This document shows, piece after piece, positions 23,805 to 34,182 of a stretch of DNA of 64,000 nucleotides (positions are counted from its first letter, which is position 1; every line of letters starts with the position of its first letter). The stretch is from Nemertoderma westbladi (lineage: Eukaryota > Xenacoelomorpha > Nemertodermatida > Nemertodermatidae), in NCBI GenBank assembly GCA_032718475.1, contig JAUCBJ010008443.1, positions 22,643 through 86,642 on the forward strand, written 5' to 3'. Made by a program: the position numbers and the translations under genes. Under the pieces are notes generated by a model. That model was given only the letters and a program-made list of their open reading frames with translations. It was not told where the DNA came from and made no database searches.

Positions 23805-24777
23805 CGCGGTGGTACTGGACGCGGTGGTACTGGACGCGGTGGTACTGGACGCGGTGGTACTGGACGCGGTGGTACTGGACGCGGTGGTACTGGACGCGGT
23901 GGTACTGGACGCGGTGGTACTGGACGTGGTGGTACTGGACGTGGTGGTACTGGACGCGGTGGTACTGGACGCGGTGGTACTGGGCGTGGTGGTACTGGAC
24001 GCGGTGGTACTGGACGCGGTGGTACTGGATGTGGTAGTACTGGACGCGGTGGTACTGGACGCGGTGGTACTGGACGCGGTGGTACTGGATGTGGTGGTAC
24101 TGGACGCGGTGGTACTGGACGTGGTGGTACTGGACGTGGTGGTACTGGACGCGGTGGTACTGGACGCGGTGGTACTGGATGTGGTGGTACTGGACGCGGT
24201 GGTACTGGACGCGGTGGTACTGAACGTGGCGGTACTGGACGCGGTGGTACTGGACGCGGTGGTACTGGACGCGGTGGTACTGGACGTGGCGGTACTGGAC
24301 GCGGTGGTACTGGACGTGGTGGTACTGGACGTGGTGGTACTGGACGCGGTGGTACTGGACGCGGTGGTACTGGATGTGGTGGTACTGGACGCGGTGGTAC
24401 TGGACGCGGTGGTACTGAACGTGGCGGTACTGGACGCGGTGGTACTGGACGCGGTGGTACTGGACGCGGTGGTACTGGACGTGGCGGTACTGGACGCGGT
24501 GGTACTGGACGCGGTAGTACTGGATGTGGTGGTACTGGACGCGGTGGTACTGGACGCGGTGGTACTGGACGTGGTGGTACTGGACGTGGTGGTACTGGAC
24601 GCGGTGGTACTGGACGCGGTGGTACTGGATGTGGTGGTACTGGACGCGGTGGTACTGGACGCGGTGGTACTGGACGCGGTGGTACTGGATGTGGTGGTAC
24701 TGGACGCGGTGGTACTGGACGCGGTGGTACTGGACGTGGCGGTACTGGACGCGGTGGTACTGGACTCGGTGGTACTG
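23805..24777. repeat. 15-bp array inside LINE endonuclease ORF
   Basis: About 65 units of 15 bp (cgcggtggtactgga with C/T and G/A variants). In the LINE's own frame each unit encodes Arg-Gly-Gly-Thr-Gly. That frame is identical before the array (GYHDKPILCNRQTGNTR) and after it (LGGTAIYVSYS). The array is therefore an in-frame expansion of the Gly-rich GGxAIYV motif of the endonuclease domain. The DAVVL and WWYWTR frames are shadows. Confidence 0.93.
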
Positions 24778-26302
24778 CTATTTATGTTAGCTACTCATTG
24801 GAAATGGCCGAATGTCCCGAGTTCCAGATTGCAGGCCTTGAAAATTCTGGGGTTAAAATCGCCAGACCTGGATTCAAATATATTACAAAAGGCACAATTT
24901 ACCGCACCGATGCTATTTCACCAGCTGACTTCAAAATTTTACTTAACTCTACACTTAACAAACTTACAAACAAAAACTTAGATACTATTATTACTGGAGA
25001 TATTAATATTGACTTACTGAAAATTAAAAACACACAGAAAGATTACATTAACTTACTACTGTAAATTCTTACGGTTTTATACAAATACTCAATCACCCAA
25101 CTCGAATTGATCCTAAACATAATTCTGAAACACTTCTCGACCATATAATCACAAACATCAACTCCTCTGTCTCTAATGCGGGCTCATTCAATTGTAAAAT
25201 TGGAAACTCCGACCACCAAGCCACCTTCATAGTTATACAAAAGTCTAATTGTATTTTTAACGAACACAAACCACGCACTACCTTTGACTTTTCTAAATTT
25301 AGTGAACGCGCCTTTCTTCTTCATTAAGACAGACACTATCTGGACTTACACCGACAATGCTATACCTCCCCGCACTAAATTCGACACTTTTCACAAAGAC
25401 CTCACAAGAATTTGTACATCACATTTACCGACGAAACCGCTTACTCATAAGACTCGACCCCTTAAACCGTGGCTATCTGAAAACTTACTAAAATCTATTC
25501 GGACAAAGGACAAACTATACCGTAACTACCTGAAAAACCGAACCGACACTAACCGACAACTCTTTACGTCATACCGCAACCGTTTAACTTCCACTCTTAG
25601 GGCCGCGGAAAAAACTTTTTTCCCAACAATTTGACCTCCAATAACATCCGCAAGACTTGGTCCATTATTAATTCCGCCCTGCACAAATCGTCTTCCAAAT
25701 GTTCCCCTAAAAAATTGATTAGTAAAACAAACAATGAAACTCAAATCATTTCAGATCCTAAAGAAATAGCTGAAAAATTTAACAGTCACTTTGCAACCGT
25801 TGGATCGTCATTACAGAACACGCTACCCCACAGGCCTACTTCCTCCCCCTTCGTCATATTTCTCACACTCGCGCGAATTCCTTTTGCCTCTCTGAAACCT
25901 CTCAAATTGAGATCCAATACAAAATTCTCAACCTGAAATTAAATTATAGCTCCAATGACCCCTTTCCACTAAAACTCATAAGACTGGCCGCTGAACCTCT
26001 TTCTTACCTTTTATACAATCTTTTTAATCTTTCTATTGTCCACGGTTTCTTTCCGGATTCCTTAAAAACTGCCAAAGTGATTCCTATTTACAAATCCGAT
26101 GATATAACTGATCCCAACAATTACCGCCCCATATCTCTCTTACCTATTATCAGTAAAATTCTAGAACAAATTCTTAACGACCAATTGCAAACCTACCTTG
26201 CAAAATACAACATTATTTCCTCATCTCAATATGGTTTCCGCAATAAGACTTCTACTTCGCACGCCTTACTCTCCATCACTAAAAAATTATATGCCATGCT
26301 TT

Positions 26303-26350
26303 ATTCCCACCAATCAATTTGTGCCGTATATATTGATTCCCACCAATCAA
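26303..26350. repeat. 15-bp direct repeat beside LINE tail
   Basis: attcccaccaatcaa occurs at 26303-26317 and again at 26336-26350. The second copy abuts the tail of the minus-strand LINE. Both copies are on the same side of the LINE, so this is not an ordinary target duplication. Confidence 0.7.
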
Positions 26351-27890
26351 CTACTACTACTAGTATCGACATGCTGCATTGCAGCTGCATTTTTAAGCAT
26401 GCTGTGTCGGCTTGTCGACAAAATTGCGCCGCCACAACTCCGTATCACCCATGACATTTGCTAGATCATCCGCATCTTCAAGGTCAGTGTCCTTTAAGAT
26501 GCGTTGCAAGAAAGTCATGGGCTGTCCACCATGCCTATTCACTCCATGAGGCTGCCAAAGTACAAGATTATGCACTGGCTGGTCCTCACGGCGAAAGCAA
26601 TGTCCTGCAAAGCGGAGGTGGCTTTGTTCTAGTGTCAAGCTTGGGGGAACCAATGAGACACCTCCAATGTTATATAGTGTCTGATTAGAGCATTGTACTT
26701 GACACATAGAACCCGGCGTAGCATTCTTGTGAATGTGCCATCCAGAGATTTGGTGTCCTCAACAGTTAGAGCCCAGCATGGACTCCCATAGAGGAGTACT
26801 GGAACTACTGCTGCTCTAAATAATCGGACCTTAAGTTTCCGATTAATTCTCGGTGACTTCCAAATCCTGGAAAGCCTATTCAAGGCTGCCCAAGGCTACC
26901 CCTTACGTATTCGAAGGTCCTCACCTGACTTCCGGATCCATGATCCCAGGTAGCAGAAGTCGTCCACATGCTCAAGCATACCATCCTTTGAGCTTATGCT
27001 CATCCGATCAGAGACTTGCTGAGGACTTTCAAAGTTAACTGTCAAAATTTTGGTCTTTCTGGAGTTAATAAAAAGACCAACACTAGAAGCAGCATGTTCT
27101 AATGAGCTGAGGAGCCGTTGGGCTCCCTCTAGTGATTCTGAGAGTACTCCTAAGTCATCAGCAAAGTCTAGATCAGTAAGGTACTTGGCAGGATTTCCTC
27201 GACTTCTGGAGCCAGTAGGTGGAGGAGTTATCATCACCCCATCATCATTATGATGATCTAAGGACATGCGTAGAACATAGTCTGCCACAATTATGAACAA
27301 GAATGGTGCAAGTGTGTCTCCCTGGAGGACGCCCCATAACACTTCAAATGGTTCTGTGTCACCGTCAACAGTAGACAGAAATGTTGTCGAACCATCGTAT
27401 AATGATCTGATTGCTGCAATAATTTCATCAGGAATCCCATATAATGAAAGTATGCTGAACATACGTGAGCGAGAGACTGAATCAAAGGCCTTGAAGAAGT
27501 CAACAAAGATAACAGCCAGATGCCTGTCTTTCTTTTTTGATAACTCTTCAATTATCCTTATAAGTGCCAAAATGGGCTTCATGGTCCCACGACCTTTACG
27601 GAACCCATTCTGATTTCCACGGAGCAGTCTCTCAATGGGATCCCTGATGCGATTTAATATAATTATATTGTATAGCTTTGCAGCAATCGAGATCAATGAG
27701 ATTCCCCGAAAAGAACCATAGAGTGTTAGGTTGACCTTCTTGGGAACTGGCACCAACTTGTTTGTTTTCATTTCTTGTGGGACTCTTGTTGTTCGGTACA
27801 TGTCTACTATGATAGGATAGATGAGCTTTAAACACTCAGGTATTTTAAAGACCTCAGGGGGAACACCATCTACTCTACTAGCATGATTGG
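26351..27890 (-). mobile_element. RTE-like LINE, 5'-truncated (copy 2)
   Basis: Minus-strand copy of the same family as copy 1, covering copy-1 positions of about 3175-4714. It begins on the left with the ctactactacta tail and ends at gcatgattgg. The reading frame is broken. An altered, shortened stretch near 26690 (tctgattagagcatt) and a changed, shortened stretch near 26888 split the product into pieces ending at 26707, 26883 and 27801. It keeps GFRKGRGT, VDFFKAFD and FADD in the largest piece. It is inserted in the decayed CR1/L2-like LINE. No convincing target duplication was found on its right side. Confidence 0.92.
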
Positions 27891-27975
27891 CTCCAACTGT
27901 ACTCTGATCAGTATTGCAAGAAACGACGACATTAGTCGAATGCTAAAGAATCTATCAATGATTTTGCATGACATT

Positions 27976-28038
27976 TTTGTACTTGTAGGTGTTACCTTTG
28001 TACTTGTAGGTGTTACCTTTGTACTTGTAGGTGTTACC
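27976..28038 (+). promoter_or_regulatory. Triplicated 3' splice acceptor of dynein exon
   Basis: Three perfect tandem copies of a 21-bp unit (tttgtacttgtaggtgttac plus c). Each contains a complete acceptor (cttgtag|GTG) with the first bases of the exon. Candidate AGs end at 27988, 28009 and 28030. Using either upstream AG adds codons that end in an in-frame TAG (VLPLYL then stop). Only the AG at 28030 gives an open exon that fits the dynein family. Confidence 0.85.
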
Positions 28039-28150
28039 TTTGAAGGCGGGTCTTATAATCCAAGAAAAACGTCTAGAAAAGGCCAACAGCGATCTTGCGA
28101 CAGCTCAAACAACTCTTGATGCTAAAGAAGCGGAATTAGCTATTGTGAGG
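28031..28150 (+). CDS. Axonemal dynein heavy chain exon (stalk coiled coil 1)
   Basis: A 120-bp exon (40 codons, phase 0) from acceptor cttgtag to donor agg|gtgagt. It encodes VLPLKAGLIIQEKRL, then an alternating charged/hydrophobic helix ending AKEAELAIVR. In dynein heavy chains VLPLKANL directly follows FFxINKE, so this exon joins the one at 19583-19735 without missing residues. The sequence then enters the outgoing helix (CC1) of the antiparallel coiled-coil stalk that carries the microtubule-binding domain. The frame happens to stay open into the intron to about 28477, but the donor site and family length place the end at 28150. Confidence 0.88.
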
Positions 28151-28225
28151 GTGAGTATTATAATTAAATATAAATGTATTAGTACAATATCAGTATTAGT
28201 ACTATTAATTATTCATCCATCATAT

Positions 28226-28420
28226 TCAGCCATCAGTCGAAAATTTATCACCGCGATATGGGCCATACTAGCAATAAACTTTGTTTGTATATGTATTGGG
28301 ATTTATGTTCTGGGACCGATCACACAGACCATTGGAGTTATTCAAGGTGACAAGCTATCCCCTCTCTTATTCACTTTATTTGTTTCCGACCTCCCTGCAG
28401 TTATTATATATATATATATC
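28226..28420 (+). pseudogene. Reverse transcriptase remnant
   Basis: A short stretch encodes GVIQGDKLSPLLF followed by TLFVSDLP. This is the QGxxLSPLLF box of LINE-type reverse transcriptases. Nothing else of the element is recognisable, and an AT microsatellite follows. It is an old fragment within the dynein intron and cannot be assigned to a family. Confidence 0.65.
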
Positions 28421-29580
28421 CCGGATTACGCCCCGGTGGCTATTATTGGTAAAATGGTCTGGCTTAGAGAGTCATAATTATAGACATGTGGTAAATATAG
28501 ACAGATGGTTAACATACAATTCCAGTTAAAATTGACGATATACGATATAGGGACAATATAAGTGGTTTTAACATGTAAAATGGCAGAACTTATAGAGGAA
28601 CATGTGGTAAATAAAAATTAAAAAGTTGGTGAAAGGGTAACACCAGGACTTCTAAAATAATATGAAATGCACCAATCCTGTTAAAATAATGACTATAGTG
28701 TATATACTATATGGTGGCGTACATCATTGTGCTTTAGGTAAAATGGTAGGAAATATATTATGGTAAGACCAAGGATATATCCATTAAATATATAAAAGAT
28801 AAGTTAATTGGGGGTAGTAGCGTTTAGTGTTTTGTTTATGGTGTCTATGTCTAAATATATAATGCTAGCCATACATATTGGTGGTAGTAGCGTTTAGTGT
28901 TTTGTTTACGGTGTCTATGTCTAAATATGTAATGCTGGGCAATACATAGATAGAATTGGTGATATACCAGTATTATGAAGATTGTCAACGACGTAATTTG
29001 AAAAAGCAAATATAGCAACATTCATGAAAGGTGGTGTCTAGCAACTTTATATAAATTTATGGAATAGATTCAGAATAATTCAGAAAATAATTCAGAATAA
29101 TTGCACATAAATTGCAGATATTTATTACACCATGTATGTTCGCTGGGGCGGACGCTGATCCATAGTCGGAGTTATCTATTATACACTAGAGAGCTGACTG
29201 CTTAGTAGTTCTCTGGTAATTATTTCACATTATAGTTTTGATGTAATTAAGGCATTTCTTATAAATTCGTCGAAATAATTATTATTTCTAAAAAAATATA
29301 ACATATTCAGCCTATTCAGATTATATATCAGTAGCTTATTGTTACTCAACTATGTGTAGTGTTAAAAATACCATAATTTGTATAGATCCATTGTATTTAA
29401 ACACAATTTATTATACACAATAGATAGAAGACGGCTTTCAAAAGATACGGTATTCTTTGATATTAAATAATTAGCTGGGATATGCTATTATATCAAGTAA
29501 TTAGATGTGCTTACAGAATCATGATATAATACTAAATTACCTTTGGCGACACGATGCTGTATGAACCTGATAGCGAACTG
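28421..29580. other. AT-rich intron with a 70-bp tandem duplication
   Basis: No gene is visible. A segment beginning ggtagtagcgtttagtg at 28813 is repeated at 28883 (unit 70 bp, about two copies with small differences). I looked here for the missing dynein stalk/AAA5 exons and found no acceptor-bounded frame with the expected motifs. Confidence 0.6.
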
Positions 29581-30127
29581 ACACAGTTCGGGATGCGAGC
29601 AGACACTGTTCTGGGTGCGAAAAGAAACACAGTTCGGGGTGCGAGCGGACACTGTTCTGGGTGCGAAAAGAAACACAGTTCGGGGTGCGAGCGGACACTG
29701 TTCTGGGTGCGAAAAGAAACACAGTTCGGGGTGCGAGCGGACACTGTTCTGGGTGCGAAAAGAAACACAGTTCGGGGTGCGAGCGGACACTGTTCTGGGT
29801 GCAAAAAGAAACACAGTTCGGGGTGCGAGCGGACACTGTTCTGGGTGCGAAAAGAAACACAGTTCGGGGTGCGAGCGGACACTGTTCTGGGTGCGAAAAG
29901 AAACACAGTTCGGGATGCGAGCGGACACTGTTCTGGGTGCGAAAAGAAACACAGTTCGGGGTGCGAGCGGACACTGTTCTGGGTGCGAAAAGAAACACAG
30001 TTCGGGGTGCGAGCGGACACTGTTCTGGGTGCGAAAAGAAACACAGTTCGGGATGCGAGCGGACACTGTTCTGGGTGCGAAAAGAAACACTGTTCGGGAT
30101 GCGAGCGGACACTGTTCTGGGTGCGAA
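29581..30127. repeat. 46-bp minisatellite array (23-bp dimer)
   Basis: About 12 units of 46 bp. Each unit is two diverged 23-bp halves, one carrying acagttcggggtgcgagcgg and the other actgttctgggtgcgaaaag. The unit contains no stop in any frame, so all six frames stay open across the array and produce convincing-looking but spurious proteins of about 160-250 residues. The array ends exactly at the tail of the LINE at 30128. Confidence 0.95.
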
Positions 30128-33121
30128 CTACTACTACTAGGATCGGCATGCTGCATTGCAGCTGCATTTTTAAGAATGCTGTGCCGGCTTGTCAACAAAA
30201 TTGCGCCGCCACAACTCCCTATCACCCATGACATTTGCTAGATCAGCCGCATCTTTAAGGCCAGTGTCCTTTAAGATGCGTCTCAAGAAAGTCATGGGCT
30301 GTCCACCTTGCTTATTCACTCCATGAGGCTGCCAAAGTACAAGATTATGCACTGGCTGGTCCTCACGGCGAAAGCAATGTCCTGCAAAGCGGAGGCGATT
30401 TTGTTCTAGTGTCAAGCTTGGGGGAACCAATGAGACACCTCCAATGTTATATAGTGTATGGTTGGAGATGTGTGCATTGTACTTGACACAATGTACCCGG
30501 CGTAGCATTCTTGTGAATGTGCCATCCAGAGATTTGGTGTCCTCAGCAGTTAGAGCCCAGCATGGACTCCCGTAGAGGAGTACTGGGACTACTGCTGCTC
30601 TAAATAATCGGACCTTAAATTTCCGATTAATTCTAGGTGACTTCCAAATCCTGGAAAGCCTATTCAAGGCTGCCCATGCCTTTCCCTTACGTATTCGAAG
30701 GTCCTCACCTGACTTCCGGATCCATGATCCCAGGTAACAGAAGTCGTCCACATGCTCAAGCATACCATCCTTTGAGCTTATGCTCATCCGATCAGAGACT
30801 TGCTGAGGACTTTCAAAGTTAACTGTCAGAATTTTGGTCTTTCTGGAGTTAATAAAAAGACCAACACTAGAAGCAGCATGTTCTAATGAGCTGAGGAGCC
30901 GCTGGGCTCCCTCTAATGATTCTGAGAGTACTCCTAAGTCATCAGCAAAGTCTAGATCAGTTAGGTACTTGGCAGGATTTCCTCGACTTCTGGAGCCAGT
31001 AGGTGGAGTTATCATTACCCCATCATCATTATGATGATCTAAGGACATGCGTAGAACATAGCCAACCACAATAATGAACAAGAATGGTGCAAGTGTGTCT
31101 CCTTGGAGGACACCCCATAACACTTCAAATGGTTCTGTGTCACCGTCAACAGTAGACACAAATGTTGTCGAACCATCGTATACTGATCTGATTGCTGCAA
31201 TAATTTCATCAGGAATCCCATATAATGAAAGTATGCTGAACATACGTGAGCGAGAGACTGAATCAAAGGCCTTGAAGAAGTCAACAAAGATAACAGCCAG
31301 ATGCCTGTCTTTCTTTTTTGATAACTCTTCAATTATCCTTCTAAGTGCCAAAATGGGCTCCATGGTCCCACGACCTTTACGGAACCCATTCTGATTTCCA
31401 CGTAGCAGTCTCTCAATGGGATCCCTGATGCGATTTAATAGAATTCTATTGTATAGTTTTGCAGCAATCGAGATCAATGAGATTCCCCGAAAAGAACCAT
31501 AGAGTGTTAGGTTGCCCTTCTTGGGAACTGGCACCAACTTATTTGTTTTCATTTCTTGTGGGACTCTTGTTGTACGGTACATGTCTACTATGATGGGATA
31601 GATGAGCTTTAAACACTCAGGTATTTTAAAGACCTCAGGGGGAACACCATCTACTCCACTGGCACGATTGGTCTTAATGCTCTTTGCAGCAGCCTTCACT
31701 TCTGCAAAGGAGATATCGCCAATGGGAATATCTGGGAGTACAGACTCAGACACTTTTACTTCTATAAAGTTATCAGGCAATACCCTGTCATTATTGAGGA
31801 GCTTTTCGAAGTGGGCTTTCCAACCATTGAGGCGATCGGCTGGTGATTCAGCCTTAACCTTGGTGGTTGGTTGGCTTTTCCGCCCAGTAAGCAGATTGAT
31901 CGATTTCCATGCCTGGGATGATTGCCTGCTGTCGTCAGCATCATTGATGGCATCAACCTGTTGGTTTATTAGCTCCTGTAGATTAACAGAGTACTGCCTG
32001 TTCAGGGACCTAGATGCAGCTTTAACTGCATTCTTGGCCGCTGTAGTCTGTTTGAGTCGGGACTCTTTCTGCACCTTATGAAGGTCATTTCGGCACTTCT
32101 GAATTTTGTTGTCAGTCCAGGGGGTCCTTTTCCTGTTTCGAGGGTATACAGGAACTGTTTCTGCAGCTGCTAACTTAACTGCTTCTGTAAAGGCAGTATA
32201 GCCCTCACAGTTATCTGCCGCCTCAGAGGCAAGAGCCTCATACCTGTTGCTCAGCTGTAGTGTGAAGCTGGATCTCACACTTGGCTGGTGCAACAGAGAG
32301 GACCAGTCATGTCGTGGCAAGGCAGATTTCGTTGTTCTGCTAGCACGCAGACTAAGTCTTACCTTGGCCACAATAAGGCGGTGATCACTGGAGAAGGGTC
32401 GAAGTGTAAATGCATTACAGTCTTGTATAGAGCTCCTGTATTTCCTACGAAACAGAATATGGTCTATCTGGGACTTGTGACCACTGGGTCCACTATGAGT
32501 CCATAGCTTTCCAGTTCGCTTCTTAAACTGGGTTCCAGCCGAAAACAATCCATTTCCAGAGATAAAATCCTGAAGATGGACAGCATTTCGGTTAACACTA
32601 TTGCTATAGACCCAGGGCGATGTAGGTGATTGATGCAGACTTGCATTAAAGTCTCCCAGGAATGTTAAGAATGCATGCTGATCCACTCCATCAGTTGCTG
32701 CTTGTAGATTGTGGTAGAAATTTTCCACCTCCTCTACAGGGGCAACACTAGTTGGAGAGTAGCACACAATCAGAACCACCTTAGGAAACTTCTTAGCCAG
32801 TCTTCCAGAACATGAGAAGTGGCAACGGATGATGCGGTTAGAGATTTGGTCTATTTTGTCCAATGCTGCATGTGCAGTTGGATTCATCAATAGACCAATT
32901 CCACCATTGCCACTATCATCTGCAGACGCGAGGGCGAGTCGCCAACCGCCCCCCATGTCCTTAATCAGAACCTCATCAGTCTGTCCAGTCTGCATTCGGT
33001 GCTCTTGAACACCCACTGCACTAAGAGAAAGCTTATCTGCCAAGGCAGTCAGCTCACCTTGTCGCATTGGGGACCCGAGTGTTAGGGTGTTTACTGAGGC
33101 TAGTCTAGTGACTTGCCTCAG
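30128..33121 (-). mobile_element. RTE-like LINE (copy 3), main arm of palindrome
   Basis: Minus-strand copy of the copy-1 family. It starts with the ctactactactagg tail on the left and runs to the copy-1 position equivalent to 1725. It lacks the 5' leader and the first 115 or so residues. Its right end is the outer strand of a native hairpin, CTGAGGC (33094-33100) and GCCTCAG (33115-33121), separated by 14 nt. There the sequence turns round into a plus-strand copy. No target duplication is visible. Confidence 0.92.
30170..33067 (-). CDS. LINE endonuclease/reverse transcriptase (copy 3)
   Basis: An uninterrupted 965-residue ORF from the first in-frame ATG (33067, SPMRQGE). The frame is open further upstream across the palindrome centre but without an ATG. 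It keeps the APE endonuclease motifs GVQEHR, GDFNAS and SSDHRL, and the reverse transcriptase motifs GFRKGRGT, VDFFKAFD, LQGDTLAPFLF and FADD. It differs from copy 1 by scattered substitutions, for example VGYVLR instead of VDYVLR and a GCG codon in place of the rare-variant TGC near the C terminus. The N-terminal linker of copy 1 is lost, along with any 5' leader, so it probably lacks its own promoter even though the enzyme domains are complete. Confidence 0.88.
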   Translation of the reverse strand: MRQGELTALADKLSLSAVGVQEHRMQTGQTDEVLIKDMGGGWRLALASADDSGNGGIGLLMNPTAHAALDKIDQISNRIIRCHFSCSGRLAKKFPKVVLIVCYSPTSVAPVEEVENFYHNLQAATDGVDQHAFLTFLGDFNASLHQSPTSPWVYSNSVNRNAVHLQDFISGNGLFSAGTQFKKRTGKLWTHSGPSGHKSQIDHILFRRKYRSSIQDCNAFTLRPFSSDHRLIVAKVRLSLRASRTTKSALPRHDWSSLLHQPSVRSSFTLQLSNRYEALASEAADNCEGYTAFTEAVKLAAAETVPVYPRNRKRTPWTDNKIQKCRNDLHKVQKESRLKQTTAAKNAVKAASRSLNRQYSVNLQELINQQVDAINDADDSRQSSQAWKSINLLTGRKSQPTTKVKAESPADRLNGWKAHFEKLLNNDRVLPDNFIEVKVSESVLPDIPIGDISFAEVKAAAKSIKTNRASGVDGVPPEVFKIPECLKLIYPIIVDMYRTTRVPQEMKTNKLVPVPKKGNLTLYGSFRGISLISIAAKLYNRILLNRIRDPIERLLRGNQNGFRKGRGTMEPILALRRIIEELSKKKDRHLAVIFVDFFKAFDSVSRSRMFSILSLYGIPDEIIAAIRSVYDGSTTFVSTVDGDTEPFEVLWGVLQGDTLAPFLFIIVVGYVLRMSLDHHNDDGVMITPPTGSRSRGNPAKYLTDLDFADDLGVLSESLEGAQRLLSSLEHAASSVGLFINSRKTKILTVNFESPQQVSDRMSISSKDGMLEHVDDFCYLGSWIRKSGEDLRIRKGKAWAALNRLSRIWKSPRINRKFKVRLFRAAVVPVLLYGSPCWALTAEDTKSLDGTFTRMLRRVHCVKYNAHISNHTLYNIGGVSLVPPSLTLEQNRLRFAGHCFRREDQPVHNLVLWQPHGVNKQGGQPMTFLRRILKDTGLKDAADLANVMGDRELWRRNFVDKPAQHS

Positions 33122-34182
33122 TAAACACCCTAGCACTCGGGTCCACAATGCGACAAGGTGAGCTGACTGCCTTGGCAGATAAGCTTTCTCTTAGCGCAGT
33201 GGGTGTTCAAGAGCACCGAATGCAGACTGGACAGACTGATGAGGTTCTGATTAAGGACATGGGGGGCGGTTGGCGACTCGCCCTTGCGTCAGCAGATGAT
33301 AGTGGCAATGGTGGTATTGGTCTTTTGATGAATCCAACTGCACATGCAGCATTGGACAAAATAGACCAAATCTCTAACCGCATCATCCGTTGCCACTTCT
33401 CATGTTCTGGAAGACTGGCTTAGAAGTTTCCTAAGATGGTTCTGATTGTGTGCTACTCTCCAACTAGTGTTGCCCCTGTAGAGGAGGTGGGAAATTTCTA
33501 CCAGAATCTACAAGCAGCTACTGATGGAGTGGATCAGCATGCATTCTTAACATTCCTGGGAGACTTTAATGCAAGTCTGCATCAATCACCTACATCGCCC
33601 TGGGTCTATAGCAATAGTGTCAACCGAAATTCCGTCCATCTTCAGGATTTTATCTCTGGAAATGGATTGTTTTCGGCTGGAACCCAGTTCAAGAAGCGAA
33701 CTGGAAAGCTATGGACTCATAGTGGACCCAGTGGTCACAAGTCCCAGATAGACCATATTCTGTTTCGTAGGAAGTACTGGAGCTCTATACAAGACTGTAA
33801 TGCATTTACACTTCGACCCTTCTCCAGTGATCACCGCCTTATTGTGGCCAAGGTAAGACTTAGTCGGCGTGCTAGCAGAACAACGAAATCTGCCTTGCCG
33901 CGGCATGACTGGTCCTCTCTGTTGCAACAGCCAAGTGTGAGATCCAGCGTCACACTACAGCTGAGCAACAGGTATGAGGTTCTTGCCTCTGAGGCGGCAG
34001 ATCACTGTGAGGGCTATACTGTCTTTACAGAAGCAGTTAAGTTAGCAGCTGCAGAAACAGTTCCTGTATACCCTCGAAACAGGAAACGGGCCCCCTGGAC
34101 TGACAACAAAATCCAGAAGTGCCGAAATGACCTATGTAAGGCGCAGAAAGAGTCCCAACTCAAACAGACTACAGCGGCCAAG
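32050..34182. repeat. 1-kb LINE palindrome with 14-nt loop
   Basis: The last kilobase of the minus-strand LINE (about 32050-33100) is the inverse of 33115-34182, with the loop at 33101-33114. By eye the arms are a few percent diverged. The turn coincides with a 7-bp hairpin that also exists in the intact element (1725-1731 with 1746-1752). Confidence 0.9.
33115..34182 (+). mobile_element. RTE-like LINE, inverted plus-strand arm
   Basis: A plus-strand copy equivalent to copy-1 positions of about 1746-2813, head-to-head with copy 3. It encodes most of the APE endonuclease but has a nonsense TAG at 33421-33423, which splits the frame (33148-33423 and 33436-34182). It stops abruptly at gcggccaag and joins unrelated intron at 34183. 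It carries more private substitutions than the opposite arm, for example tccaca for tcccca near 33145. Confidence 0.92.

Larger units (their letters stand above)
23260..26350 (+). pseudogene. Decayed CR1/L2-like LINE
   Basis: A broken LINE read in shifting frames. A Cys/His segment with CGLCQSIFHLPCG and CIFCKTE (23290-23410) resembles the PHD-type finger found in CR1/L2-type proteins. Endonuclease pieces follow: FSVFYLNCCSLPFNFDSIDT near 23600, then a block interrupted by the 15-bp array, then GGTAIYVSYS, GTIYRTD and IITGDINIDLLK up to 25064, and IGNSDHQATF near 25200. Reverse transcriptase begins in pieces after 25630 and includes VIPIYKSDD, NNYRPISLLPIISKILE and SSQYGFRNKTSTSHALL, ending near YIDSHQ where the minus-strand LINE starts. 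Stops and frameshifts throughout show it is inactive. Its polymerase core beyond the first motifs is missing. Confidence 0.8.

Noticed and set aside
28151-28477. Extension of the dynein exon into the open frame
   Set aside because: The agg|gtgagt donor is strong and the downstream frame contains reverse transcriptase remnant, not dynein stalk.
29488-30241. Six overlapping ORFs of 159-248 residues
   Set aside because: Stop-free 46-bp repeat read in every frame; no conserved domain.
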